DNA from: an uncultured Clostridia bacterium
Lineage (GTDB): Bacteria > Bacillota > Clostridia > UMGS1810
DNA: 53,527 nucleotides
Direction: 5' to 3'
Assembly: GCA_934500705.1 (NCBI GenBank)
Contig: CAKSTI010000018.1
Coordinates: 1 to 53,527 of the forward strand
Below, piece by piece: positions 1-9,423 of the stretch. The first letter of the stretch is position 1; each line of letters starts with the position of its first letter. The translations under genes and the position numbers were made by a program. The notes under the pieces are model-generated. The model was given only the letters and a program-made list of their open reading frames with translations. It did no database searches and had not been told where the DNA came from.

Positions 1-106
1 CGCAAAACCGCACATTAACAAAACACATTGAATAATTTTTTTAATAAAAATGGTCCATATGTTTGACAACTGCAGATTGGGGAAACTCAAAAAAAGTTTT
101 TTTGTA

Positions 107-135
107 TTGACAAATTCTGCATTTTGTTGTATAAT
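107..135 (+). promoter_or_regulatory. Sigma-A promoter of rpsF-ssb-rpsR
   Basis: A perfect -35 TTGACA (107-112) and a perfect -10 TATAAT (130-135) are separated by 17 bp. The start would fall near 142, giving a leader of about 70 nt before rpsF. Confidence 0.9.
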
Positions 136-142
136 ATCATTT

Positions 143-200
143 GTGTGTGCAACACACGTCCTTGCTCCGGATTTACTTCGGGGCCAAAGTCCAAGAGGAG
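143..200 (+). promoter_or_regulatory. Structured rpsF leader, candidate S6:S18 autoregulatory RNA
   Basis: The leader begins with a GTGTG/CACAC hairpin (143-157). It is followed by a second stem, GCTCCG (164-169) with CGGGGC (179-184), and by CTTG (161-164) facing CAAG (192-195), directly abutting the AGGAGGTG ribosome binding site (196-203). A CCG-bearing hairpin that sequesters the rpsF site resembles the known S6:S18 leader motif, through which the S6-S18 complex represses its own operon. I cannot score it against the covariance model, so this is a candidate. Confidence 0.5.
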
Positions 201-210
201 GTGAATTACA

Positions 211-501
211 ATGGAAAATGTTAAGAACAAATACGAAACCATCTTTGTTATTGACGCAGCATTAGCTGAGGACCAGATTAACGCAATCGTAGAAAAGTTC
301 AAAGCTCTTATCGACGCAAATGCAACTACCGAATCGGTAGACGTTTGGGGAAAAAGAAGACTGGCATATCCCATTAATTACAAAACAGAGGGTTACTATG
401 TTTTGGTTAATTTTGAGAGCCAGGCTGAATTTATCGCCGAGCTTGAAAGAGTTTATAACATCACTGACGGTATTTTGAGAACTATCGTTGTAAGAAAATA
501 G
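211..501 (+). CDS. rpsF: 30S ribosomal protein S6
   Basis: This 96-residue protein has the length and core sequence of ribosomal protein S6, including the WGKRRLAYPI segment near residues 50-60 that belongs to the S6 fold, and YVLVNF further on. S6 binds 16S rRNA in the platform of the small subunit as a heterodimer with S18, which is encoded two genes downstream. The ATG is preceded by a strong AGGAGGTG site seven bases upstream. It opens the classical rpsF-ssb-rpsR operon, with only 19 bp before ssb. Regulation is probably through the structured leader just upstream. Confidence 0.98.
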   Translation: MENVKNKYETIFVIDAALAEDQINAIVEKFKALIDANATTESVDVWGKRRLAYPINYKTEGYYVLVNFESQAEFIAELERVYNITDGILRTIVVRK

Positions 502-520
502 TAAAGGCCGGTGTTATTAA

Positions 521-955
521 ATGAACAAAGCAATATTGGTAGGCAGACTTACAAAAGACCCTGAGCTGAGAACCACTCCGAGCGGCGTGAGCGTATGCCG
601 TTTTACAGTGGCGGTAAACAGACGTTTTAAAAATGCTGAGGGCAACTACGATGCAGACTTCATCAACTGCGTTGCGTGGAGACAGCAGGCGGAATTTCTT
701 GCAAGATTTTTTGCCAAGGGCCGTATGGTCGGTCTTGTGGGCTCCATTCAGACAGGCAGTTATGAAAAGGACGGACAGAGAGTTTTCACTACGGAAGTTG
801 TGGCAGACGAAATCAGCTTCGTTGACAGCAAGTCAGACACCGCCGGCACACAGCCGACAGGCGGTATGAACACAAACACAGCCCCCAAAGCCGACTCCTT
901 CGGCGCAGCGGACGGATTTATTCCTATGCCTGCGGATGACGACCTGCCGTTTTAA
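521..955 (+). CDS. ssb: Single-stranded DNA-binding protein
   Basis: This 144-residue SSB has an N-terminal OB fold (about residues 1-105) with the usual start MNKAILVGRLTKDPE and the conserved DFINCVAWR strand. A low-complexity linker rich in Thr, Gly and Ala follows, then the acidic C-terminal tail ending DDDLPF, the docking peptide for DNA-repair and replication partners. It binds and protects single-stranded DNA during replication, recombination and repair. Its place between the genes for S6 and S18 is the standard Firmicutes arrangement. Only the intact tail is diagnostic here; nothing is unusual. Confidence 0.98.
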   Translation: MNKAILVGRLTKDPELRTTPSGVSVCRFTVAVNRRFKNAEGNYDADFINCVAWRQQAEFLARFFAKGRMVGLVGSIQTGSYEKDGQRVFTTEVVADEISFVDSKSDTAGTQPTGGMNTNTAPKADSFGAADGFIPMPADDDLPF

Positions 956-987
956 TCGGGCAACTATAATCAAAGGAGGTTTTACAA

Positions 988-1224
988 ATGGCCGAAGAAA
1001 GACAGTACCACAGAAAGCCTAAGAAAAAGGTTTGTGCTTTTTGTGTGGATAAAGTAAGCGAGATTGACTATAAGGACATCGCAAAGCTCAGAAGATACGT
1101 TTCTGAAAGAGCTAAAATTCTTCCCAGAAGAATAAGCGGCAACTGCGCTAAGCACCAGAGACAGCTTACGGTTGCCATAAAGAGAGCAAGACACATTGCA
1201 CTCCTTCCCTACACAGCAGACTGA
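988..1224 (+). CDS. rpsR: 30S ribosomal protein S18
   Basis: The 78-residue protein carries the S18 core: a basic start, a Cys-rich segment (CAFC near residues 16-19), the YKDIAKLRRYVSERAKILPRR stretch, and a final conserved block with RQLTVAIKRARHIALLPY. S18 pairs with S6 on the small-subunit platform. An AAAGGAGG site sits about ten bases upstream of the ATG. It is the last gene of the operon; a rho-independent terminator begins 15 bp after the stop codon. The CxxC suggests a zinc-binding form of S18, which is inference. Confidence 0.97.
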   Translation: MAEERQYHRKPKKKVCAFCVDKVSEIDYKDIAKLRRYVSERAKILPRRISGNCAKHQRQLTVAIKRARHIALLPYTAD

Positions 1225-1239
1225 TTGGGATTTTTAATC

Positions 1240-1280
1240 GACCCGACGGGCGTTTTGGCGCTTTGTTCGGGTCTTTTTTT
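1240..1280 (+). terminator. Terminator of rpsF-ssb-rpsR
   Basis: GACCCGA (1240-1246) pairs with TCGGGTC (1267-1273), enclosing a GC-rich loop and followed by a run of Ts. It sits just after rpsR. Confidence 0.9.
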
Positions 1281-1290
1281 GCTTTATTTC

Positions 1291-1319
1291 TTTACAAAAG
1301 ATGTTTTTTGTGGTATATT
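1291..1319 (+). promoter_or_regulatory. Promoter of gltX-glnS
   Basis: TTTACA (1291-1296), a 17-bp spacer, then TATATT (1314-1319). The start would lie near 1326, about 28 nt before the TTG start of gltX. Confidence 0.75.
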
Positions 1320-1353
1320 GTATAGTGATTTGATATATGCAGGAGTGATTTGA

Positions 1354-3006
1354 TTGGATTACAGCAAGCTGGCACAGTTACTTTTCGGCGGAATTGACAA
1401 AACGCCGGAATATTATGAAGAAAAATTTCCGCAAAGAAACCTTCCGGAGGGGGCAAAGGTAACACGTTTTGCACCGAGTCCCACGGGATTTTTGCACATA
1501 GGCGGTCTTTTTGCGGCGTTAATATCGGAGCGCATAGCGCACCAAAGCGGCGGCAGGTTTATCTTGCGCATCGAGGACACCGACAAGAAGCGTGAAGTGG
1601 AAAACGGCGTTTCCAAAATTATTGACGGACTGAATTCGTTCGGAATTAAAATAGACGAGGGATTTGTGAGTCACGACGAGCAATCGGGCGAGTACGGACC
1701 GTACAAGCAGAGCGAGCGGGCAGAGATTTACCAATGCTATGCCAAGGCTCTTGTGGAAAAGGGACTTGCATACCCGTGTTTTTGCACGGAGGAGGAAATA
1801 TCCGCAATACGTGAAAAACAGGAGGCGCAAAAACTGCTCCCCGGCTACTACGGCGAATTTGCCGCTTGCAGGAATTTGACATATGAGCAGATTGAGGAAA
1901 AAATCAATGCCGGTATGCCCTACGTAATAAGGCTCAAATCCCCCGGCAGTGAGGACAGGCGCATTTCCTTTAAAGACGGCATAAGAGGCAAGATTGAAAT
2001 GCCCGAAAACATTGTGGACGTGGTTATCTTAAAATCCGACGGAATACCCACCTACCACTTTGCGCACGTTGTGGACGACCACCTTATGCGCACGACAAAC
2101 GTAATCAGAGGCGACGAGTGGATTTCCTCCGTGCCGATACACATACAGATGTTCTCTATGCTCGGCTTAAAACCGCCGAAGTATGCGCACATTGCACCTA
2201 TTATGAAAGAGGACGAGGGCGGCAAGCGCAAGATTTCCAAGCGCAAAGACCCCGAGGCGGCAGTGAGCTGGTACATTGACGAGGGATACCCCGTGGACGG
2301 CGTTATGGAATATCTTTTAAACCTCGCAAACTACAACTTTGAGGATTTCAGACGTGCCAACAAAACCGCCCCGTGGACGGACTTTAAGCTCGAAATGAAC
2401 AAAATGAGCAACTCCGGCGCACTTTTTGACCTTGTTAAGCTCAATGACATCTGCAAAAACAAGATTGGCTCATACACTGCGCAAAGAGTTTATGACCTGG
2501 CAACGGAGTGGGCAAAGACGTATGACAGCGAGCTTTATAACCTGCTCACGGCAAATCCCGAATACAGCGTGACGATGTTCGGCTTTGACAGAAACCCCGA
2601 CAAGCCGAGAAAGGATATCGGCAAATGGTCGGAGGTGCGGCAGGCATTTTCGTTTATGTTTGACGAACTGTTTGACGGAAAGTATGACGAGATAGACGGC
2701 GTTTCAAAAGATGACATTGCATCAATCCTTGACGCCTATCCCCAAATGTACGACGAGAACGCCGACAGCAACGCCTGGTTTGACACGCTTAAAGACCTCT
2801 CGGAAAAGCTCGGCTTTGCCCGTGAGGTAAAAGAATACAAGAAAAATCCCGACGCATACAAGGGTCACGTTGGCAGCGTGAGCAACGTTTTGCGTGTTGC
2901 GGTGACGGGCAGGACAAAATCTCCCGACCTGTACTCCATAATGAAGGCGCTCGGAAAAGACAGAGTTATTGAAAGAATTAAAAAATACAAAGAGGTGACT
3001 GTCTGA
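1354..3006 (+). CDS. gltX: Glutamyl-tRNA synthetase
   Basis: This 550-residue class I aminoacyl-tRNA synthetase charges tRNA-Glu with glutamate. The HIGH signature appears as SPTGFLHIGGL near residues 41-51, and the KMSKS loop as KISKRKDPEA near residues 290-300. An N-terminal extension of about 35 residues precedes the catalytic core. The start is TTG: AGGAG lies eight bases upstream and there is no better in-frame ATG. Its stop overlaps the start of glnS by one base (TGATG), so the two are translationally coupled. Because a separate GlnRS exists, this enzyme is likely of the discriminating type, though that is inference. Confidence 0.95.
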   Translation: MDYSKLAQLLFGGIDKTPEYYEEKFPQRNLPEGAKVTRFAPSPTGFLHIGGLFAALISERIAHQSGGRFILRIEDTDKKREVENGVSKIIDGLNSFGIKIDEGFVSHDEQSGEYGPYKQSERAEIYQCYAKALVEKGLAYPCFCTEEEISAIREKQEAQKLLPGYYGEFAACRNLTYEQIEEKINAGMPYVIRLKSPGSEDRRISFKDGIRGKIEMPENIVDVVILKSDGIPTYHFAHVVDDHLMRTTNVIRGDEWISSVPIHIQMFSMLGLKPPKYAHIAPIMKEDEGGKRKISKRKDPEAAVSWYIDEGYPVDGVMEYLLNLANYNFEDFRRANKTAPWTDFKLEMNKMSNSGALFDLVKLNDICKNKIGSYTAQRVYDLATEWAKTYDSELYNLLTANPEYSVTMFGFDRNPDKPRKDIGKWSEVRQAFSFMFDELFDGKYDEIDGVSKDDIASILDAYPQMYDENADSNAWFDTLKDLSEKLGFAREVKEYKKNPDAYKGHVGSVSNVLRVAVTGRTKSPDLYSIMKALGKDRVIERIKKYKEVTV

Positions 3007-4652
3007 TGGAAAAGGTATCTAATTTTATTCACGATGCGATTGACAAGGATTTGGCGGACGGAGTTTATGACCACGTTCAAACAAGATTTCCTCCCGAACC
3101 GAACGGCTATCTGCACGTGGGTCACGTTAAAGCGATAAACATTGACTTCTCCACTGCTAAAAAATACGGCGGAACCTGCAATCTCCGCCTTGACGACACC
3201 AACCCCACAAAGGAGGACGTTGAGTACGTGGACTCCATAATGGAGGACATAAAGTGGCTCGGCTTTGAGTGGGACAACGTGTACTATGCTTCCGACTACT
3301 TCCCGGAGATATACAAATGTGCGGTAAAGCTGATTGAAAAAGGTCTTGCCTATGTTGACGACCTCTCCGCAGAGGAAATCAGGCAGTACCGTGGCACACT
3401 TACGGAACCGGGCAAGGAAAGCCCCTTCCGCAACCGCTCGGTTGAGGAAAATCTCGACTTGTTCAAGAGAATGACGGACGGCGAGTTTGAAACAGGCTCC
3501 AAAGTTCTGCGTGCCAAAATTGATATGGCGTCCGGCAATATTAATATGCGTGACCCGGTTATATACCGTGTTCTGCACGCTCACCATCACAGAACGGGCG
3601 ACAAGTGGTGCGTGTACCCGATGTACGACTTTGCCCACCCCATTTCCGACACAGCCGAGGGCGTTACACACTCGCTGTGCTCGCTGGAATTTGAGGACCA
3701 CAGACCGCTCTATGACTGGGTTTTAAAGGCGTGCGACTATCCTCAGCCGTCAAGGCAGATTGAATTTGCAAGGCTTAACCTCACCAATACGCTCACAAGC
3801 AAAAGAAAGTGCTTAAAGCTCGTGCGTGACGGCATAGTGGACGGCTGGGACGACCCAAGAATGTCCACCATATGCGCAATGAGGAGAAAGGGCTACCCTG
3901 CCGAGGCGCTCATCGACTTTGTAAACCGCATCGGCGTTGCAAAGGCTTTCAGCGTTGTTGACTACGGTATGCTTGAACACTGCGTACGTGAAAATCTGAA
4001 TATGAAGGCTCCCCGTGCGATGGCTGTGTTTGAGCCGCTCAAAGTCACCATTGACAACTATCCCGACGGCGCAAGCGAGCTTTTGCCCGTTGAGATTAAC
4101 CCGAATGACGAGAGCTCAGGCACAAAAAACGTGTCGTTCTCAAAGACAATCTACATTGAAAAATCAGACTTTATGGAAGTGCCCGTAAAAGGCTACAAAA
4201 GGCTCACCGCCGACAACGAGGTGCGTTTGAAAGGCGCTTACTTCATAAAAGTTAAAGAGATTATAAAAGGCGAAAACGACGAGGTTACAGAGCTTATCTG
4301 CACCTATGACCCGGCGTCCAAAGGCGGCAACTCCCCCGACGGCAGAAAGGTTAAAGGTACTATTCAGTGGGTTGACGCAAACTGCTGTCTTGACGCAACG
4401 GTCAATATGTATGACAAGCTGTTTCTGACGTCCAATCCGGGCGAGCTTGAAGACTACCTGGACAATTTGAACCCCGACTCGCTTAAAGTTTTAAAGCACT
4501 GCAAAATTGACGCCGACCTTGCATCGGCAAAGCCGGGCGACAGTTTCCAGTTTATGAGGAACGGCTACTTTACGGTTGACAAATATTCGACCGAGGACAA
4601 TGTAATATTCAATTTAACGGCAAGTCTGAAAGACTCATTTAAGGTTAAATGA
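3006..4652 (+). CDS. glnS: Glutaminyl-tRNA synthetase
   Basis: The 548-residue protein is a class I GlnRS. It has the GlnRS-specific HIGH version PPEPNGYLHVGHVKAI near residues 30-45, the adjacent LRLDDTNP, and a KMSKS-equivalent loop reading LTSKRKCLKLV near residue 265, where the usual Met is Thr. The C-terminal half contains the two beta-barrel anticodon-binding domains. It attaches glutamine to tRNA-Gln directly, bypassing the GatCAB amidation route used by many Firmicutes; GlnRS is known in some clostridia. It overlaps gltX by one base and ends before a bidirectional terminator. Confidence 0.96.
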   Translation: MEKVSNFIHDAIDKDLADGVYDHVQTRFPPEPNGYLHVGHVKAINIDFSTAKKYGGTCNLRLDDTNPTKEDVEYVDSIMEDIKWLGFEWDNVYYASDYFPEIYKCAVKLIEKGLAYVDDLSAEEIRQYRGTLTEPGKESPFRNRSVEENLDLFKRMTDGEFETGSKVLRAKIDMASGNINMRDPVIYRVLHAHHHRTGDKWCVYPMYDFAHPISDTAEGVTHSLCSLEFEDHRPLYDWVLKACDYPQPSRQIEFARLNLTNTLTSKRKCLKLVRDGIVDGWDDPRMSTICAMRRKGYPAEALIDFVNRIGVAKAFSVVDYGMLEHCVRENLNMKAPRAMAVFEPLKVTIDNYPDGASELLPVEINPNDESSGTKNVSFSKTIYIEKSDFMEVPVKGYKRLTADNEVRLKGAYFIKVKEIIKGENDEVTELICTYDPASKGGNSPDGRKVKGTIQWVDANCCLDATVNMYDKLFLTSNPGELEDYLDNLNPDSLKVLKHCKIDADLASAKPGDSFQFMRNGYFTVDKYSTEDNVIFNLTASLKDSFKVK

Positions 4653-4746
4653 CCCACAAGTTAAGAATTGCGATTAGCACCTCGGAACATTGTCGTGTTC
4701 ACAATAAGAACCCGATAACCTTGGTTATGTTTACAATAATTCATAT

Positions 4747-4774
4747 GGCAGTAAAAACTCCCGTTTTTACTGCC
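4747..4774. terminator. Bidirectional terminator between glnS and mutS2
   Basis: A perfect 12-bp stem, GGCAGTAAAAAC (4747-4758) with its complement (4763-4774), encloses a TCCC loop in the gap between two convergent genes. T/A tracts lie within and after the stem on both strands. Nothing else is recognisable in 4653-4746. Confidence 0.85.
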
Positions 4775-4787
4775 ACATTTACTTTTA

Positions 4788-7151
4788 CTATTTAAGCTCC
4801 ACAACGGTAACACCGCTGTCACCCTCGCCGAAAACGCCGAGGCGGTAACTCTTTACGTATGAAAGACTCTTTAAATACGAATGTATTCCCTTACGCAAAA
4901 GCCCGGTGCCTTTGCCGTGAATAATGCGCACCTGACCGACGGAGGAAAGCATTGCATCATCAAGAAATTTATCTATCAGCAAAACGGCACTGTCCACCGT
5001 TTCTCCCCTTACGTCTATCTCCGGCGACAAGTTCATAGTCTTGCCGAGCGATGAGCCGGTGCTTCGTGTCTTTTTCTCCGCTTTGGGGGCGGAAATCAGC
5101 TTTATATCCTTGATATTGGTCTTTATTTTCATTATGCCGACCTTTACGGTGAGGTTGCCGTTAGAGTCCGGAAGCGTGCAGACAACGCCGTTTTGCTTCA
5201 TTGTGACAATCTCCACGTCATCGCCGCATTTTACGTTTTTGGGCGGTTTGTAGTTCTCCTTGGGTTTGAACATTGCGTCGGAGAGTTTGGCGTTGTTGTC
5301 GTCTATTTTTTTGCCGAGCTTTTTGCGGACTCTGTCCATCTCCTGCCGTGCCTTTTTGCTGTCGGCAATTTCACGAACCTTGCGCATTTCGTCAGCAATT
5401 TCGTCGGTGTCACGCCTTGCCTGGGCAAGAATTTCCTTCGCCTGGGCACGGGCACGCTCTATGATTTTATCGGTTTTTTCACGGATTTGCCTGTTCTTGT
5501 CGGCGGTGTCGTTTTTGAGTGCCTCAACCTCAGCCTTGTACCTCTCGGTAAGCTCTTTGTCGGCAACGGCGTCACGCCTTGTTTTTTCAAGTTCCGCCAA
5601 GATGTCCTCAAACTTTAAGTTCTCGCCCGTTATATACGTCTTTGCCTGCTCTATGATGCCATCGTCAAGACCGAGGCGCTTTGATATGGCAAAGGCGTTG
5701 CTCTTGCCGGGAACGCCGATTAGCAATTTGTATGTGGGGCGCAGGGTTTCCACGTCAAACTCGCACGAGGCGTTCTCCACACGGCTTGTGCCGAGGGCAT
5801 AGGTTTTAAGCTCGCTGTAATGCGTGGTTGCCATAGTCTTTGCTCCGAGGGTGCGCACACGCTCCAATATGCTTACCGCAAGCGACGCACCTTCGACGGG
5901 GTCTGTTCCTGCGCCGAGCTCGTCGAAAAGGCAAAGTGAATTTTCGTCAACCGACTTTAATATGCGTACAATGTTTACCATATGTGCCGAAAAGGTACTG
6001 AGCGACTGCTCTATGCTCTGCTCGTCGCCGATGTCGGCAAAGATGTTTTTAAACACCGCAACAACCGAGCCTTCGCTTGCCGGAATGTGCAGTCCCGACT
6101 GTGCCATAAGAGTTAAAAGTCCTGCGGTTTTGAGCACAACCGTCTTTCCGCCCGTGTTGGGACCCGTGACAACAAGCGTGTCAAAGTCGCCGCCGAGAGT
6201 GATGTCCACCGGCACCGCCTTTGAGCGGTCAAGGAGCGGGTGGCGTGCCTTGTCGAGCTTGATAAATCCACGGTCATTGAGTATCGGTCGGTAGCAGTCA
6301 AAGTGCAGAGCGTGGTGCGCCCTTGCAAAAATGAAGTCAAGCTCCGATATTACGCCGTATGTCATATCCAAAAGTTCGGCGTCATTTGCAATGTCTGCCG
6401 AAAACTCCGAGAGTATGCGCTCTACCTCGTCACGCTCACGGTCGGCAAGCTCCCTTATCTCGTTGTTTGCCTCAACAACGCTCATCGGCTCTATAAAAAT
6501 CGTTGCCCCCGTTGCCGAGGTGTCGTGCACGATGCCACGTATATCCCCCTTGTGCTCCGACTTTACGGGAACAACGTAACGGTCGCCCCTCATTGTGATA
6601 ATCTGCTCTTGCAGGCACTTGGAATACGTCGGTGAGGAAATAATGCTCTTTAAGATATCTCTCACCTTATTGTTTGCCGCCTTGATTTTGCGCCTTATGT
6701 CGCCGAGTGCCGGCGATGCGTCATCGGCAAGGGTGTCGTCGTCAATTATTGCGGAGGATATGCGCCCTTCCAGCGCCTTGTTGATATAGAGGGCGTCAAA
6801 GTGTTCCGCAAGCGAGGGCACATCGATGTCATCGGGATAGTTTTTAAGCCGCTGTGCGCTGGAGAGCACCTTGCCCACGGCGAGTATCTCCGGAATGGAG
6901 AGCACTCCGCTCATCTGCGCACGCCTGAGCGGCGAGCGAATGTCACGGGTGCACATTATGGGCGGCGAGCCTTTTTTGGTTATGAGGGTTACGGCGTCCG
7001 CCGTTTCGTCCTGCATAAGATTTATTTTTTTTATATTATCGGACACGCTCGGCTGAGAAATTCTCTGTGCGGTTACGTCCATAACGGCGTAACTCTTTAA
7101 CGTTTTAAGAATTTTATCAAATTCAAGCGTTTTATATACCTGTTCGTCCAT
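4788..7151 (-). CDS. mutS2: MutS2 ATPase/nuclease (RqcU-type)
   Basis: At 787 residues this is a full-length MutS2. It has the MutS core and clamp regions, a Walker A motif GPNTGGKTVVLK near residue 330, the Walker B/signature segment CLFDELGAGTDP near residue 410, a long Lys/Arg/Glu-rich coiled coil (about 520-640), a KOW-like strand region and a C-terminal Smr domain (about 710-787) with DVRG and HGKGTG motifs. MutS2 proteins suppress recombination or, as RqcU in Bacillus, split collided ribosomes for quality control. The ATG has AGGAGAG upstream and overlaps the end of the preceding gene by 20 bp, so the two are probably co-transcribed. Confidence 0.95.
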   Translation of the reverse strand: MDEQVYKTLEFDKILKTLKSYAVMDVTAQRISQPSVSDNIKKINLMQDETADAVTLITKKGSPPIMCTRDIRSPLRRAQMSGVLSIPEILAVGKVLSSAQRLKNYPDDIDVPSLAEHFDALYINKALEGRISSAIIDDDTLADDASPALGDIRRKIKAANNKVRDILKSIISSPTYSKCLQEQIITMRGDRYVVPVKSEHKGDIRGIVHDTSATGATIFIEPMSVVEANNEIRELADRERDEVERILSEFSADIANDAELLDMTYGVISELDFIFARAHHALHFDCYRPILNDRGFIKLDKARHPLLDRSKAVPVDITLGGDFDTLVVTGPNTGGKTVVLKTAGLLTLMAQSGLHIPASEGSVVAVFKNIFADIGDEQSIEQSLSTFSAHMVNIVRILKSVDENSLCLFDELGAGTDPVEGASLAVSILERVRTLGAKTMATTHYSELKTYALGTSRVENASCEFDVETLRPTYKLLIGVPGKSNAFAISKRLGLDDGIIEQAKTYITGENLKFEDILAELEKTRRDAVADKELTERYKAEVEALKNDTADKNRQIREKTDKIIERARAQAKEILAQARRDTDEIADEMRKVREIADSKKARQEMDRVRKKLGKKIDDNNAKLSDAMFKPKENYKPPKNVKCGDDVEIVTMKQNGVVCTLPDSNGNLTVKVGIMKIKTNIKDIKLISAPKAEKKTRSTGSSLGKTMNLSPEIDVRGETVDSAVLLIDKFLDDAMLSSVGQVRIIHGKGTGLLRKGIHSYLKSLSYVKSYRLGVFGEGDSGVTVVELK

Positions 7152-9354
7152 CTTTCTCTCCTATAAGCTCCAAGGCAATGCGTGCGTTTTCGGCGGCTTT
7201 TTCCTTAAATCTGCGTGCCGCCGACTGCGTTTTTTGCCTTATGGAGTCCCCTTCGTTCATAAATTTATCTGTAAGGCGTTCGTATGACCCGTTTTCCACG
7301 TCATACGGTTTCAGGCAAAAGTCAAGACCCATAGCGTCCATAAAGCTCTTAACCTTGGGGTCATAGTCAATGCCGAGTACGGGCACGCCGAGCGCCGCAC
7401 CGAAAATGAGCATATGCAGTCTTACGGCAACCGCCGCACGGCAAAGCGAAATTACGCCCATTGTTTCCTCAACGCTGAGCGCTCTGCCGGCAATTATGCC
7501 GTCTGTTTTCATCTTGGAAATCACCTCACGGCTCACTGCGCCGTCCTTTTCGTACTGCATCGGTATAAAAAGTGCGGTAACGCCGTAGGTTTGGCAGATG
7601 TGGTCAATCATCTTTGCAAAGCCTTCGGCAAATTTTTCTCCGCCGCACCTGTCACGAACCGACACGCACACAAAATCGCCGTTTACGCCAAGTTCTTTGA
7701 GCAGTTTCTTTGCCGCCGTTTCGTCCGGCTTTTCCAGTCCGAAAGCCGGGTCGGCGGTTACGGTGATTTGAGGCTTGGTAACGCCGAGAGTTTTTAAAAG
7801 TTCTGCGCTGTCCTTATCTCTTAAAGTAATTGCATCGGCGAGGTTTAAAATCTCTGCCACCTTTTTGCGGTTGCCCTCTTTATTGACAGGGCCGATACCG
7901 TTTGCGTAGAGCATAACTTTAAGCCCTTTTTTCTTTGCAAGTCTTATGCAGTAAAGGTAGTAGATAAGCGACTTTGTGCTCGTTACGTCCTGTATAAGAC
8001 TGCCGCCGCCGGCGATGAACAGCTTTGCTCTTTCCATTGCACGGCGCATCTTGAATATGTTAAATCGGTTTATGCTCGAAACCCCGTAGTCACGGCTTGT
8101 AACCTCCGGCTCGTGGGATAAAACAACGGGAGAAAATGTGTCGCTCCTCCTTCTGAAATCGTCCAGAATAGCTCCGAGAAGTGCGTCGTCACCGCAGTTG
8201 CCGTAGCCGTAATAGCCGAGCATAACGGCATCGTGCCGGCAGTCACGCAGAGCCGCACGATACATTGCCATATTGTCGTCCGCCATTTTTTTGATGCTGT
8301 AATAGGTGTCTACAACGTATTTGCCGTAATCGGTTATCTTTTTGGCATCGTCCGTTTCAAACAGCTTTATGATGTCATCGGAAAGCCGTTCGGCGTCCAG
8401 AGCATCGCACCCTCGGCAGGTAAAGTTGCAGTCTATTGCCTGTTGCAGATTGTCCTCGGACAGTATGCCGATGTAACCCTCCTGACCTGCAATAACGCAC
8501 TTTTTCTCCATTGCCATAGGCTCTAAGATAGCACGGCTCACGCCGACGCACACATCGGCGGTTGCGTGGATTTCGTTAATATCCGTCCTCGCACCGGCAA
8601 GAATTACGGCACGTCTGCCGAGGCGCTCGTTCGCCCTGTCCGCCTCCGCCTTCATCTGCGGATATGCGTCGCCGTCGCCGACAATCACCACTTCGATGCC
8701 GGGGACTTTTTCGTTTATCTTGTCAATCTTTTCGATTATCTTAAACGCCGGGGCGCACACGAGCGGATTTAATCGGCTTACATACACAATACGCTTTGCG
8801 CCGGGGGTGAGGTTAAACTCCTTCATAATCCTGTCACCGCTGACGCTGCGGCTGAATTTATTTGTATCTATGCCGTTGATGCTTATGAAGATGTTGCGCT
8901 CGTCAACGTCGTAGTATTTAAGCAGATACTTTTTAATATCCTCACTCACGGCAAGCGTCTTTTCGCCCCAGCAGGTGAGCGTGCGCACCATAAACGACGT
9001 GTCAAAAGTCCAGTGCGCCGTGGTTACGTACACAAAGGGCTTGCCCATTTCCTTGTGAAGTCTGCCGAGGATAAAGCCCGGTATTCTTGCGTGGGCGTGG
9101 ACGAGGTCGGGTTTTTCGTACTCCAAAATTTTGCGTATGATTTTTTTGGACTTGATAATCTCGGCATAGTTTCTCTGCTTTATGGGAACGAGGTAGTGCT
9201 TTATGCCAAAGTCCTCCACTTCCTTTTGATAAACTCCGCCGCCGGAAATCATAACAACGTCGTGACCCCTGCGCTTTATTTCCTTTGAAAGCTCGACAAC
9301 GTGCGTTTCCGCACCGCCGATGTCAAGCCCTGCCAATGCCATTACAATCTTCAT
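7132..9354 (-). CDS. Glycosyltransferase GT4 / CsaB pyruvyltransferase fusion
   Basis: This 740-residue protein joins two enzymes. Residues 1 to about 370 are a GT4 glycosyltransferase (start MKIVMALAGLDIGGAETHV, later EPMAMEKK as the acceptor-loop EX7E region). Residues from about 378 are a polysaccharide pyruvyltransferase of CsaB type (GYYGYGNCGDDALL, GGGSLIQD, RLHMLIFGAALGVP). CsaB adds pyruvyl ketals to cell-wall polysaccharide, which anchors SLH-domain S-layer proteins. The start chosen is the ATG at 9354, seven bases after AAGGAGA; a longer frame to 9396 would run across the promoter. The fusion suggests that one protein builds and pyruvylates the same wall glycan, which is inference. 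Confidence 0.85.
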   Translation of the reverse strand: MKIVMALAGLDIGGAETHVVELSKEIKRRGHDVVMISGGGVYQKEVEDFGIKHYLVPIKQRNYAEIIKSKKIIRKILEYEKPDLVHAHARIPGFILGRLHKEMGKPFVYVTTAHWTFDTSFMVRTLTCWGEKTLAVSEDIKKYLLKYYDVDERNIFISINGIDTNKFSRSVSGDRIMKEFNLTPGAKRIVYVSRLNPLVCAPAFKIIEKIDKINEKVPGIEVVIVGDGDAYPQMKAEADRANERLGRRAVILAGARTDINEIHATADVCVGVSRAILEPMAMEKKCVIAGQEGYIGILSEDNLQQAIDCNFTCRGCDALDAERLSDDIIKLFETDDAKKITDYGKYVVDTYYSIKKMADDNMAMYRAALRDCRHDAVMLGYYGYGNCGDDALLGAILDDFRRRSDTFSPVVLSHEPEVTSRDYGVSSINRFNIFKMRRAMERAKLFIAGGGSLIQDVTSTKSLIYYLYCIRLAKKKGLKVMLYANGIGPVNKEGNRKKVAEILNLADAITLRDKDSAELLKTLGVTKPQITVTADPAFGLEKPDETAAKKLLKELGVNGDFVCVSVRDRCGGEKFAEGFAKMIDHICQTYGVTALFIPMQYEKDGAVSREVISKMKTDGIIAGRALSVEETMGVISLCRAAVAVRLHMLIFGAALGVPVLGIDYDPKVKSFMDAMGLDFCLKPYDVENGSYERLTDKFMNEGDSIRQKTQSAARRFKEKAAENARIALELIGEKDGRTGI

Positions 9355-9384
9355 AGCAATTCTCCTTGTTATGTAATCCTTTTT

Positions 9385-9413
9385 ATTGTACCACAAATTT
9401 ACGCAAATTACAA
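9385..9413 (-). promoter_or_regulatory. Promoter of the csaB-fusion/mutS2 operon
   Basis: On the minus strand TTGTAA (9408-9413), a 17-bp spacer and TACAAT (9385-9390). It lies between the upstream hydrogenase-operon terminator and the ribosome binding site at 9361-9366. Confidence 0.75.
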
Positions 9414-9423
9414 CTACCGGGGC

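Noticed and set aside
2865..3701. A 278-codon minus-strand open frame
   Set aside because: It lies opposite gltX and glnS, which have full family motifs; its protein has no recognisable domain and no ribosome site.
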